Positions 56,683 to 64,000 of a DNA stretch of 64,000 bases are shown piece after piece; positions within the stretch are counted from its first letter, which is position 1; every line of letters begins with the position of its first letter. Source of the stretch: Bradyrhizobium glycinis (GTDB lineage: Bacteria; Pseudomonadota; Alphaproteobacteria; Rhizobiales; Xanthobacteraceae); the NCBI RefSeq assembly GCF_016031655.1, contig NZ_JACCHQ010000011.1, positions 124,001 to 188,000 of the forward strand. The letters are read 5' to 3'. The translations under genes and the position numbers were made by a program. A model generated the notes under the pieces. The model was not told the origin of the DNA and did not search any database. It saw only the letters and a list, made by a program, of their open reading frames with translations.

Positions 56683-57687
56683 TCAGGCGCGAGGTGCCCC
56701 GAACGCCGCCATCACCTCGGCCAGCATCCGCTCCTGCTCTCCCCCATAGCGCGGAGAGAAATGAAAGGGCTCGACGCGGCGGACATTGGCTTCCCGTGCG
56801 ACTTCTCCGGCAGCCGTGGTGGTAAGATGAGCCCGCTGCTTCGCTATTGCGGCGTCCGCGTCCGCAAACGCCGCCTCGATGAAGAGGATGTCTGCATTCT
56901 GAATCAGCGCCACGATGGCGGCACGATTGGCCGGCGTGTCGGCAACATCGGTCACATAGGCGATTTTCTGGCCGGCAGTGACCGTCACAAGATCGCGCAG
57001 GCTTGAGAGTGGCACGAGGCGATCCGACTTGGCCGCTTCCTCGATATGGATCAAATGATCTTCCGCGCGACGCTCGACGACGGCTTTCTTTAGCGACAGC
57101 AACCAGGGACCGACGGGTAGTCCACGCTCCGACAGCCTATTCTTCCATACGTTGACATGGGCCGCTTCCTGCAGCGCAAAGCCGAGGCAGGGCGTGCCAT
57201 GCTCAAGGATCGCGGCTGACACGCGATGGGTCGGTTCATCGCAGAGTACGCCCGCAGTGGTCTTGCGAGAGGCGGATGGCTCTGCCGCGAAGCCTTTCCT
57301 CAGCCGGAACCGCGTGGTGGAGATGGAATCTTCCGCACCAAGTTCGCTGACGTCGAAAACAAGATCGCAGGGATAGTTTTCGACCAGGTTCCAGCGATAG
57401 GCCTGAAGCTTGTGAAAGACGTGCTCGGCCAAGCCGGGCGGACCGAACAGCTGTACCGATTTCTCGCGCCCGACGAGCAAACGCAGCAGATGGTCGAAGC
57501 CAACGAAATGATCGATATGCGCGTGCGAGACAAAGACCTGATCGACGCGTCGGATCTTCCGTGGTGCCAGTGAAGCAATCTCTCCGATATCGAACAGCAG
57601 GCTTCGCTTCTCGAACAGCGTCTCGACATAGACCGTTGGATCGCCGTAGCGACCGTTGACCAGGCTAGGATGGAAAAGCGGTCGCAT
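56683..57687 (-). CDS. RNase Z-like metallo-beta-lactamase-fold hydrolase
   Basis: This 334-residue hydrolase has the metal motif SHAHIDHFVGFDHL (His55, His57, Asp59, His60) and the RNase Z-like end VRRVEPFHFSPRYGG; LFDIGE and YVTDVADT are also visible. It may process tRNA 3' ends or cleave another phosphoester; the family is broad. The start is ATG 57687. It is the first gene of a minus-strand set with the TrpF-like and DUF355 genes (21 and 37 bases apart). Confidence 0.8.
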   Translation of the reverse strand: MRPLFHPSLVNGRYGDPTVYVETLFEKRSLLFDIGEIASLAPRKIRRVDQVFVSHAHIDHFVGFDHLLRLLVGREKSVQLFGPPGLAEHVFHKLQAYRWNLVENYPCDLVFDVSELGAEDSISTTRFRLRKGFAAEPSASRKTTAGVLCDEPTHRVSAAILEHGTPCLGFALQEAAHVNVWKNRLSERGLPVGPWLLSLKKAVVERRAEDHLIHIEEAAKSDRLVPLSSLRDLVTVTAGQKIAYVTDVADTPANRAAIVALIQNADILFIEAAFADADAAIAKQRAHLTTTAAGEVAREANVRRVEPFHFSPRYGGEQERMLAEVMAAFGAPRA

Positions 57688-57722
57688 GACAACAATTCTG
57701 CTGCAACAGTTCCAAATGCATC

Positions 57723-57740
57723 TCCCCTCATCTTAGGGGA
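57723..57740. promoter_or_regulatory. Inverted repeat in the divergent promoter of the RNase Z-like and PEBP genes
   Basis: TCCCCT-CATCTT-AGGGGA has 6-base perfect arms and lies in the 118 bases between two divergent starts. It could be a shared operator. Confidence 0.35.
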
Positions 57741-57805
57741 CGGCGATGGATTCCGCACCGGGCAGGATCGAGCTAGAATACATCAATCGGATCGAGGAGA
57801 GAGCC

Positions 57806-58255
57806 ATGAAACTCGTTTCAAGCGCCTTCGCCGATGGTGCCGCAATTCCGCGACGGATTACCTGTGATGGCGAAAATCTTTCGCCACCTCTGCAATGGAG
57901 CGACGCGCCGGAGGGGGCGCGGAGTCTTGTCCTGCTCTGCGACGATCCCGATGCGCCCGCCGGCAAATGGCATCACTGGGCAGTCTACAACATTCCGCCG
58001 GCGGTCACGGAACTTGCGATCAACGCCGCGCAGAACGCCAGAATGAAGCAAGCCGTCAACGATTTTCGGAAGGTGGGCTATGGCGGCCCGTGTCCGCCGC
58101 ATGGCCATGGGCCTCATCATTATCATTTCCGACTGCTTGCCCTCTCGATGGAGGACCTGCCGACAAAGGCCAATGCATCCTGCAGCGACATCGAGCGAGA
58201 GGCGCGCAAGCACCTGATCGCGGAGGCGACCCTCGTCGGTTGGTATGAGAGGTAG
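57806..58255 (+). CDS. YbhB/PEBP-family protein
   Basis: This 149-residue phosphatidylethanolamine-binding-like protein has the conserved ligand-site motifs DDPDAPAGKWHHWAVYNIP and GGPCPPHGHGPHHYHFRLLA. ATG 57806 follows GGAGAG. There is no signal peptide, so it is cytoplasmic. It is divergent from the RNase Z-like gene and convergent with glnA2. Its function in bacteria is unknown. Confidence 0.9.
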   Translation: MKLVSSAFADGAAIPRRITCDGENLSPPLQWSDAPEGARSLVLLCDDPDAPAGKWHHWAVYNIPPAVTELAINAAQNARMKQAVNDFRKVGYGGPCPPHGHGPHHYHFRLLALSMEDLPTKANASCSDIEREARKHLIAEATLVGWYER

Positions 58256-58268
58256 GCGAAAGAATGCC

Positions 58269-59699
58269 CTAGATGTCGTAATACAAATGGAACTCGTAAG
58301 GATGCGGTCGCAGCCGGATCGGGTCGACCTCCTTCTTGCGCTTGTAGTCGAGCCAGGTTTCGATCACATCGGTGGTGAAGACGTCCCCGCGTAGCATGAA
58401 TGCGTGGTCGCGCTCGAGCGCGTCGAGCGCCTGGTCCAGCGATCCCGGCGTGGACTTCACCTCCTTCGCCTCCGCAGGCAGGAGGTCGTAGAGATTCTTG
58501 TCGATCGGGCTGCCAGGGTCGATCTGCTTGTCGATACCGTCGAGGCCCGCCATCAGCATTGCAGCGAAGGCCAGGTAGGGATTGCAGGAGGGATCGGGTG
58601 AACGAAACTCGACGCGCTTTGCGCGCGGATTCGGCGAATACATCGGAATCCGGCAGCAGGCGGAGCGATTGCGCTGAGAGTAGACGAGGTTGATCGGAGC
58701 TTCATAACCCGGCACGAGGCGCCGGTAGGAGTTCGTGGTGGGGGCGCAGAGCCCGCACAACGCCCAGGCGTGGCTCAAGAGCCCGCCGATATAGTAGCGC
58801 GCGAGCTGGCTCAGCTCGGCGTAGTCGCCCTTATCGTAGAACAAATTGGTCTCGCCCTTCCAGAGCGACTGGTGAACGTGCATGCCCGAAGCGTTGTCCT
58901 CGAACAGCGGCTTCGGCATGAAGGTCGCGGTCTTGCCATGCTGATGTGCGGTGTTCTTGACCACGTATTTGTAGATCATCAAATTGTCGGCCATGCGGGT
59001 CAGCGTGGTGAAGCGCATGTCGATCTCGTTCTGGCCGCCGGTCGCGACCTCATGGTGGTGGGCTTCGATCTGGATTCCTAGAGATTCCATCGTCAGCACC
59101 ATTTCGGTGCGCAGCGCCTGCATGCTGTCGGTCGGAGGAACGGGAAAATATCCCTCCTTGGGGCGCGGCTTGTGCCCCAGATTCGGCGCCTCCTCGGCGC
59201 CGGTGTTCCAGCTGCCTTCGCTGGAATCGATCTCATGCATGGCGTAATTGATGCCCTGACCGTAGCGCACCTCGTCGAAGACGAAAAACTCAGCTTCCGG
59301 GCCGAAGTAACTTGTATCGGCGCGACCAGTACCCTTGAGATAGGTTTCAGCCTTCTGAGCGACATAGCGCGGATCGCGGCTATAGGATTGGCCCGTCACG
59401 GGGTCGCGGATGTTGCAGATGAGGACCAGCGTCTTTGCCGGGCTGTAGGGGTCGAGGAAGGCCGTCGTCGGATCGGCGACGACCAGCATGTCGCTCTCCT
59501 GAATCTCCTGGAAGCCGCGGATCGATGAGCCGTCGAACCCGACGCCCTCCTCGAGCGCATCGATGCTCACCGCGCTCGGCGGGACGGAAAAGTGTTGCCA
59601 TACCCCCGGTAGGTCAGTGAACCGCAGGTCGATCATCTCGACCTTCTCGTCCTTGATCGCCTTCACGAGATCTTCGGCCGTCGCACATTTTGGAAACAT
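58269..59699 (-). CDS. Type I glutamine synthetase paralogue
   Basis: This 476-residue enzyme makes glutamine from glutamate and ammonia. It has GVGFDGSSIRGFQ, FGPEAEFFVFDEV, EIEAHHHEVATGGQNEID-like ligands, HVHQSLWKG, and NRSACCRIP. Tyr404 in KNLYDLLPAEA matches the adenylylation site. No glnB gene is near, so it is likely a second copy beside the main glnA elsewhere. Bradyrhizobium strains are known to carry more than one. Its start at 59699 lacks a strong ribosome site. Confidence 0.95.
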   Translation of the reverse strand: MFPKCATAEDLVKAIKDEKVEMIDLRFTDLPGVWQHFSVPPSAVSIDALEEGVGFDGSSIRGFQEIQESDMLVVADPTTAFLDPYSPAKTLVLICNIRDPVTGQSYSRDPRYVAQKAETYLKGTGRADTSYFGPEAEFFVFDEVRYGQGINYAMHEIDSSEGSWNTGAEEAPNLGHKPRPKEGYFPVPPTDSMQALRTEMVLTMESLGIQIEAHHHEVATGGQNEIDMRFTTLTRMADNLMIYKYVVKNTAHQHGKTATFMPKPLFEDNASGMHVHQSLWKGETNLFYDKGDYAELSQLARYYIGGLLSHAWALCGLCAPTTNSYRRLVPGYEAPINLVYSQRNRSACCRIPMYSPNPRAKRVEFRSPDPSCNPYLAFAAMLMAGLDGIDKQIDPGSPIDKNLYDLLPAEAKEVKSTPGSLDQALDALERDHAFMLRGDVFTTDVIETWLDYKRKKEVDPIRLRPHPYEFHLYYDI

Positions 59700-59855
59700 G
59701 GCTCGCTCCCTGCATCATTGAGATGCGCGTCTTGCGGGTCGCGTTGCCGCTCAGCCGCAGCCGAACGGCTTGCGACGGATTATGGTCCATACTCCGTTGC
59801 CGCCCCTCCAGCCTCAATCCGACTGGGCGGCATTTGCAGTCAGCGGCCAGCTGCT

Positions 59856-60038
59856 TCAGCTTTGGTGAGGCCCTCGCATCAGCTTCATGGCGTCTTCGAT
59901 ATGCCGCCAGGTCTTGGCGAGCTCAAGCTCGCCCTTCGACTCGAGCTCGATGGCATTCTGGGCGGCTTCCGCAATGGCCTTGGGGCCATGTGCTTCCAGC
60001 AACTGTCGAGCATAGTCGTGGATTTCGATTTCTCGCAT
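59856..60038 (-). CDS. Small helical hypothetical protein, 60 residues
   Basis: ATG 60038 follows a near-perfect GGGAGGTGACGCC ribosome site. The protein (MREIEIHDYARQLLEAHG at the start, then AIAEAAQNAIELESKGELELAK and WRHIEDAMKLM) is amphipathic and helical, with no signal peptide. I do not know a named family, but the strong start signal and natural composition support a real gene. Confidence 0.7.
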   Translation of the reverse strand: MREIEIHDYARQLLEAHGPKAIAEAAQNAIELESKGELELAKTWRHIEDAMKLMRGPHQS

Positions 60039-60277
60039 GGCGTCACCTCCCTCATGTCCCCGGCGCAGTACGAATGACGTGCGGCCCGGGACGATAGACG
60101 TCGACACCTATCAAGCGCGGCAAGTCTGCATCCTGGTGCAGGCACTCGCAAGGGCTCTTTCCGGGCATGGGCCGCGAGGATTGGATCCGGCTCCAGTCGC
60201 GGCGACACGGCGCAGGTCGGAGGGATGCATTTTCTCAGTTGCGTCACCATCCAACCGGAAGAGAGGAGGTGAGCATC

Positions 60278-60641
60278 ATGCGCGATCCAACATTGGCAAG
60301 ACGCTGCCAGCCTGTTGGTGGGCCTTTGGCTGGTCCTTTCTTCCTTTATCCTGGGCTGGTCCGGGGCGCCTGTCTGGATCTCCATCGCGCTCGGGCTCGG
60401 TGTCATGCTGTTTGCCATCGAGGCATTTGTCATCCCGTCCTATCTGGAAGAATGGGGAGAAATGCTGCTGGGCCTGGCTCTGCTACTGGCACCTTGGACC
60501 TTTCGCTATGAGCCGGTATCGGCCACGGTGAGCAGCGTGCTGTCCGGTATACTGGTGATCCTCCTCGCTGGCTGGGAGTTGATGACCGATCGCGATTTCA
60601 GCACCTGGTGGCACGATCGCTGGCATCGCCTGGCCGGCTGA
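60278..60641 (+). pseudogene. SPW-repeat membrane protein with frameshift near the start
   Basis: The protein has four helices and the SPW-like repeats SSFILGW and APWTFRY, with LLVGLWLVLSSFILGW and SVLSGILVILLAGWELM. A strong ribosome site (GAGGAGGTGAGC) precedes ATG 60278, but that ATG is out of frame with the body. Reading ATGCGC-(G)-ATCCAACATTGG with one base removed gives MRIQHWQDAASLLVGLW, the expected N-terminus. So one extra base disrupts the gene after codon 2, or the sequence has an error. A start at TTG 60315 would give a shortened protein without a ribosome site. Confidence 0.7.
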
Positions 60642-60667
60642 AAAGAGGTGCTAGTCTGGCGCTCGCG

Positions 60668-60688
60668 GACCGCCATTTGCTGGCGGTC
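60668..60688. other. Stem-loop after the SPW gene
   Basis: GACCGCCA / TGGCGGTC form an 8-bp stem with a 5-base loop, 27 bases after the stop. There is no T run on either side. Confidence 0.3.
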
Positions 60689-60761
60689 GGCAGTTCGAGA
60701 TCGGCTCGCTCGGGCGCGCTGCCGATGGGAACGATCGTCACTACGCCTCGACGCGAACGCC

Positions 60762-60786
60762 GGTGCAGGGCCCCGCGTCCTGCACC
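60762..60786. other. Stem-loop downstream of the MFS transporter gene
   Basis: GGTGCAGG / CCTGCACC form an 8-bp stem with a 9-base loop just past the stop of the minus-strand MFS gene. It may help terminate that gene, but there is no T run. Confidence 0.35.
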
Positions 60787-60798
60787 AGGATCAACCCA

Positions 60799-62127
60799 TC
60801 ACGATGCTGCCCTCGGCTCGATCGGCTGCCAGATGCTGATCTTGCGTGTCTCCGGCATCAGGAACAGCGCGAGCAGGAAGCATACCGCGGGGACCGCGAT
60901 CGGATAGATCAACGCGTAGCCGATGCTCCCGGTCGCCGCGAATGCCGCCGACGTGATGAACGGCACCAGCCCGCCACCCCAGCCATTGCCGATGTGGTAC
61001 GGCACCGAAACCGACGTGTACCGGATCCTGCCCGGAAAGAATTCCGCCAGGAACGCGCCGACCGGCCCGTAGACCATCCCAACGTAGCAAACGAGGATGA
61101 AGATGATGAAGATCGCGGTCGGATAGTTGATGTTGCCGGGCTGCGTGACCGCTCCCAGCCATAGATACAGCGGATAGTACGTGATCGCGGCGAGCAGCAT
61201 GCCGCCCAGGATGACCGGCTTGCGGCCGATCTGATCCGACAGCCAGCCGAAGAAAATCAGGCTCGGTGTGGCAATCAACAGCGCTGCTCCCACGATGTAG
61301 GAGGAGGTCAGCGGGTCGACCTTGGAGACCTGCTGAAGGAAGTACAGCGCCCAGAACTGACCGCTGTACCAGACCACGCCCTGTCCAATCAGGACCACGA
61401 TTGCGATCCCGATGAATTTGACGTTCGCGCTGAGGAATGCCTCCTTCCAGGGATTCCTCGTCATCTGGCCACGGGCCCTGATCTCCTGGAAGATCGGCGT
61501 CTCCTGGAGCTGGAGTCGAATGTAGATCGCGATGGCTACCAACAGGAAGGACACCAGGAACGGAACGCGCCAGGCCCACTCGTCGAAGACCTGATTGCCG
61601 AACCAGGTCCGTGTCAGGATGATCACCGCCAGTGAGACCACGATGCCGAGAGTCGGAGAAGTCTGCAGCCAGCCCGTGTAGTAGCCGCGCTTGTCATCCG
61701 GCACATGCTCCGCGACATAGGTGATGGCGCCGCCATATTCGCCGCCCAGGCACAGACCCTGGATCATGCGCAGGCCGAATAGAAGGAACGCCGCCGTGAG
61801 ACCGATGGACTGGTAGGTCGGTATCAACCCGATTGCCCCCGTACCCAGTCCCATTCCGCTCAGTGTGATGAGGAACGTATATTTTCGCCCGACCCGATCG
61901 CCCATCCATCCAAAGAGGAAAGCTCCCAACGGACGGATCAGGAATCCTGCAGTGAACAGCGCGATCGTGCTGAGGAGAGCCGCAACCGGGTGGGACGGCT
62001 CAAAGAACTTGACCGACAGAACTGCGGCCAGGCTGCCAAAGATATAGAAATCATACCATTCGATGACGTTTCCAACCGACGCGGCAACAATCACGCGGCG
62101 AAAATCGCTCGGTACTTGAACTGCCAT
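60799..62127 (-). CDS. MFS transporter, metabolite:H+ symporter (MHS) family
   Basis: This 442-residue permease of the ProP/ShiA/KgtP group has twelve helices, the opening ASVGNVIEWYDFYIFGSLAAV, the loop GWMGDRVGRKYTFLITL, GLCLGGEYGGAITYVAEHVP and the second-half loop GWLSDQIGRKPVILGG. It probably imports an organic acid, betaine or shikimate-like compound with protons; the substrate cannot be told. ATG 62127 follows AGGAGC. Confidence 0.94.
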   Translation of the reverse strand: MAVQVPSDFRRVIVAASVGNVIEWYDFYIFGSLAAVLSVKFFEPSHPVAALLSTIALFTAGFLIRPLGAFLFGWMGDRVGRKYTFLITLSGMGLGTGAIGLIPTYQSIGLTAAFLLFGLRMIQGLCLGGEYGGAITYVAEHVPDDKRGYYTGWLQTSPTLGIVVSLAVIILTRTWFGNQVFDEWAWRVPFLVSFLLVAIAIYIRLQLQETPIFQEIRARGQMTRNPWKEAFLSANVKFIGIAIVVLIGQGVVWYSGQFWALYFLQQVSKVDPLTSSYIVGAALLIATPSLIFFGWLSDQIGRKPVILGGMLLAAITYYPLYLWLGAVTQPGNINYPTAIFIIFILVCYVGMVYGPVGAFLAEFFPGRIRYTSVSVPYHIGNGWGGGLVPFITSAAFAATGSIGYALIYPIAVPAVCFLLALFLMPETRKISIWQPIEPRAAS

Positions 62128-62374
62128 GTGCTGCTCCTATCGAATTCAAACGCTACTCCGGGCGCCTCTTCAGCGCTCATTCGCTCGCGGAGTACGCTTG
62201 GCGCGCGACGCTACAGGCGAGAATTGCGAGTGCGTCCGCAACGCCTGGTCTCAGGGACGCTCGAGTCACCTGAGAAAAAGCTCCAGCGGTCTCTTCGATA
62301 CCGCGAGCTATCACGACCTGCCCGTCTGCCGGGGAGGTATAGAAGCAGTGTAATCCCGCTCGCGCTGGCATCTT
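62128..62374. other. Intergenic region upstream of the MFS gene
   Basis: Nothing convincing here beyond the likely MFS promoter. The right part leads into a frameshifted gene remnant. Confidence 0.35.
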
Positions 62375-62645
62375 ATGAGACTTTCGGCTCAATCGACTGA
62401 ACCGAGGGCTGACCCCCGCGTCGAGAGCAATCGCATCAAGCTGACCAAGAAGGACAGCGGGGGAAGGCAGCCACAAGGGGCACAATCACTTCATCGACGA
62501 GGGGCTCGTGGCCGATGTCGAAGGCAACAGGGTCCGGCTGTCCGCCAAGGCGTCGGTGGCCGTGACCATGGAAGGGGAAAAGTACGGAGCTCCGCCGCCT
62601 GTTCCTGATCTGTACCGCTATTCGTACGGCTGCACGGTCCGGTAG
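62375..62645 (+). pseudogene. Frameshifted remnant of an unrecognised protein gene
   Basis: Two coding-like pieces lie in different frames. The first gives VESNRIKLTKKDSGG; the second gives SHKGHNHFIDEGLVADVEGN, RVRLSAKASVAVTMEGEKYG and PPPVPDLYRYSYGCTVR before TAG at 62643. A single shift near 62460-62470 joins them. The N-terminus is missing or decayed. I do not recognise the family. Confidence 0.5.
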
Positions 62646-62681
62646 CCTGCGTACCCGTCGTGTATCGTTGGGTGCAGGGGT

Positions 62682-64000
62682 ATGGCGGAGCCGGGGCGGC
62701 CAGGACGCTCCCAGGGAGTTGCCGGGACGTGGCCGGTCGGCCGCGCCGCGCCGGCCGGCGGCATTGCGCCTGCGGGCTTCGGCATCTGGCCGGCGATCGC
62801 CGAAACGCTGCGCCAATGGGCGCGCGCCGAGGCCGGGCCTGGCCGGCTGTTGCCGTGGGTGCCGGTCGCCTTCGGCGGCGGCATCGCGCTTTATTTCGCC
62901 GCCGATCATGAGCCGGTGCTGTGGGTGGTTGCCGCGACGGCCATCGCGCTGATGCTCGGCGCGGTGCTATTGCGTCGGAGCCGGCTGTTTGCGCCTGCCA
63001 TCATGCTCGCGGCGGTCGCATGCGGTTTTGCCATGGCGACTTGGAAGACGGCGCGCATCGCTCATCCCGTGCTGGCCAAGCCCCTCTATTCGGTGTCGCT
63101 GTCGGGCTTCGTCGAAGCGCGCGATATCCGCGAGCGCACCGATCGCTTCGTGCTGCGCGTCAGCGCGATGGAGGCGCAGCGCAGCGACGTCAAGCTCGAG
63201 CGCGTGCGCCTGTCGGTGCGCAAGGGCACGGCGCCGGAGGTCGGCAGCTTCGTGCAATTGAAGGCGCGGCTGATGCCGCCGATCTCGCCGGTGCGTCCCG
63301 GCAGCTATGATTTCTCGCGTGACATGTTCTTCCAGGGCATCGGCGCCTCCGGCTTCGTGATGGGCGTGATCACGGCATCGACGCCGCCGGATGCCGGCGG
63401 CCTGCGGCTGCGCTACGCCGCCTTCATGCAGGGCCTGCGCGACGCGATCGATGCGCGCATCCGCGCAACGCTCGAGGGCGACAATCGCGCGATCGCAACT
63501 GCACTGCTCACGGGACGGCGCGATGCGATCACCGCACCCGTGAACGATGCCATGTTCGTCTCGGGGCTCGGTCATGTGCTGTCGATCTCCGGTTATCACA
63601 TGGCGGTCGTCGCGGGCGTCGTCTTCTTCGCGGTGCGTGCGCTGCTGGCCTTGATCCCGGGTCTGGCGGCCGGCTTTGCCATCAAGAAATGGTCGGCGGC
63701 CGCGGCGCTGGTCGCGGCCGCGTTCTACCTCTTGCTGTCGGGCGCGGAGGTCGCGACGCAACGCTCGTTCTTCATGACGGCGGTGGTGCTGATCGCCGTG
63801 ATGGTCGACCGCCGCGCCATCACGTTCCGCACGCTGGCCGTGGCGGCGCTGATCGTGCTCGCGGTCGCGCCGGAGGCGTTGGTGCATCCGAGCTTCCAGA
63901 TGTCGTTCGCGGCAACGCTCGGGCTGGTGGCGCTGGTGCAGATCGGCATGCCGAACCTGCTCGCCTCGCCCGATCATTCCGCCACGGCGCGGATCGCGCT
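62682..64000 (+). CDS. comEC: ComEC/Rec2-family DNA uptake channel protein, partial
   Basis: The frame opens at ATG 62682 (CAGGGG upstream) and runs off the right edge, giving about 439 residues of a family usually 700-800 long. It has N-terminal helices and a DUF4131-like domain (VSLSGFVEARDIRERTDRFVLR, RVRLSVRKGTAPEVG), then the competence domain with AIATALLTGRRDAI, GHVLSISGYHMAVVAG and EVATQRSFFMTAVV. It forms the inner-membrane channel for transforming DNA. The C-terminal metallo-beta-lactamase part, if present, lies outside. Confidence 0.93.
   Translation, partial: MAEPGRPGRSQGVAGTWPVGRAAPAGGIAPAGFGIWPAIAETLRQWARAEAGPGRLLPWVPVAFGGGIALYFAADHEPVLWVVAATAIALMLGAVLLRRSRLFAPAIMLAAVACGFAMATWKTARIAHPVLAKPLYSVSLSGFVEARDIRERTDRFVLRVSAMEAQRSDVKLERVRLSVRKGTAPEVGSFVQLKARLMPPISPVRPGSYDFSRDMFFQGIGASGFVMGVITASTPPDAGGLRLRYAAFMQGLRDAIDARIRATLEGDNRAIATALLTGRRDAITAPVNDAMFVSGLGHVLSISGYHMAVVAGVVFFAVRALLALIPGLAAGFAIKKWSAAAALVAAAFYLLLSGAEVATQRSFFMTAVVLIAVMVDRRAITFRTLAVAALIVLAVAPEALVHPSFQMSFAATLGLVALVQIGMPNLLASPDHSATARIA

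Overview
The window reads as one chromosomal segment of a high-GC alphaproteobacterium, most probably Bradyrhizobium or a close relative. The evidence is the copper operon in the order DUF2946 / TonB receptor / PCuAC / YcnI / CopC-CopD, a short prolyl-tRNA synthetase without the inserted editing domain, an S2 protein with a C-terminal extension, the dense rpsB-to-lpxB block, and degenerate palindromic intergenic repeats of a Bradyrhizobium type. I saw no rRNA, tRNA, CRISPR array, insertion sequence or phage gene.

Layout. 1-2461: a sugar ABC importer (binding protein and twin-cassette ATPase, running off the left edge). 2462-3229: a non-coding stretch with a minus-strand terminator and a possible small RNA. 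3230-8625: a five-gene copper acquisition operon. 8784-12192: proS and the LolC/E-LolD lipoprotein release transporter. 12286-18897: accessory genes, namely a frameshifted oxidoreductase with a divergent HTH regulator, an exported ClpP-like protein, a TetR/drug-metabolite permease pair sharing an operator, an Omp25-type barrel and a 32-residue membrane peptide. 19076-25994: dnaE, a lipoprotein and a caspase-fold protein that has lost both catalytic residues. 26215-41093: the housekeeping block rpsB-tsf-pyrH-frr-uppS-cdsA-dxr-rseP-bamA-lpxD-fabZ-lpxA-lpxI-lpxB, which joins translation, isoprenoid and phospholipid precursors, outer-membrane assembly and lipid A synthesis. 41216-43745: an orphan PAS histidine kinase, a truncated ABC binding-protein remnant and a small exported protein. 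43953-50125: a second sugar ABC operon with an SDR dehydrogenase and its ROK repressor. 50317-55022: gltA, gltX and divergent glnS. 55031-62645: an accessory island of small enzymes, a second glutamine synthetase, a frameshifted SPW membrane protein, an MFS permease and a gene remnant. 62682-64000: the start of comEC.

How the parts work together. The housekeeping block is tightly packed, with ATGA/GTGA stop-start overlaps at uppS-cdsA, lpxD-fabZ and lpxI-lpxB. The accessory stretches contain four broken genes (12286, 43010, 60278, 62375) and clear candidate operators: GACCGATCGGTC and a related site for the TetR pair, a 19-bp palindrome between the oxidoreductase and its divergent regulator, and a 23-bp palindrome at the ROK gene. 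The least explained parts are the 55.4-58.3 kb gene set, whose TrpF-like enzyme lacks the catalytic cysteine, and the pseudo-caspase with its very long proline-rich tail.
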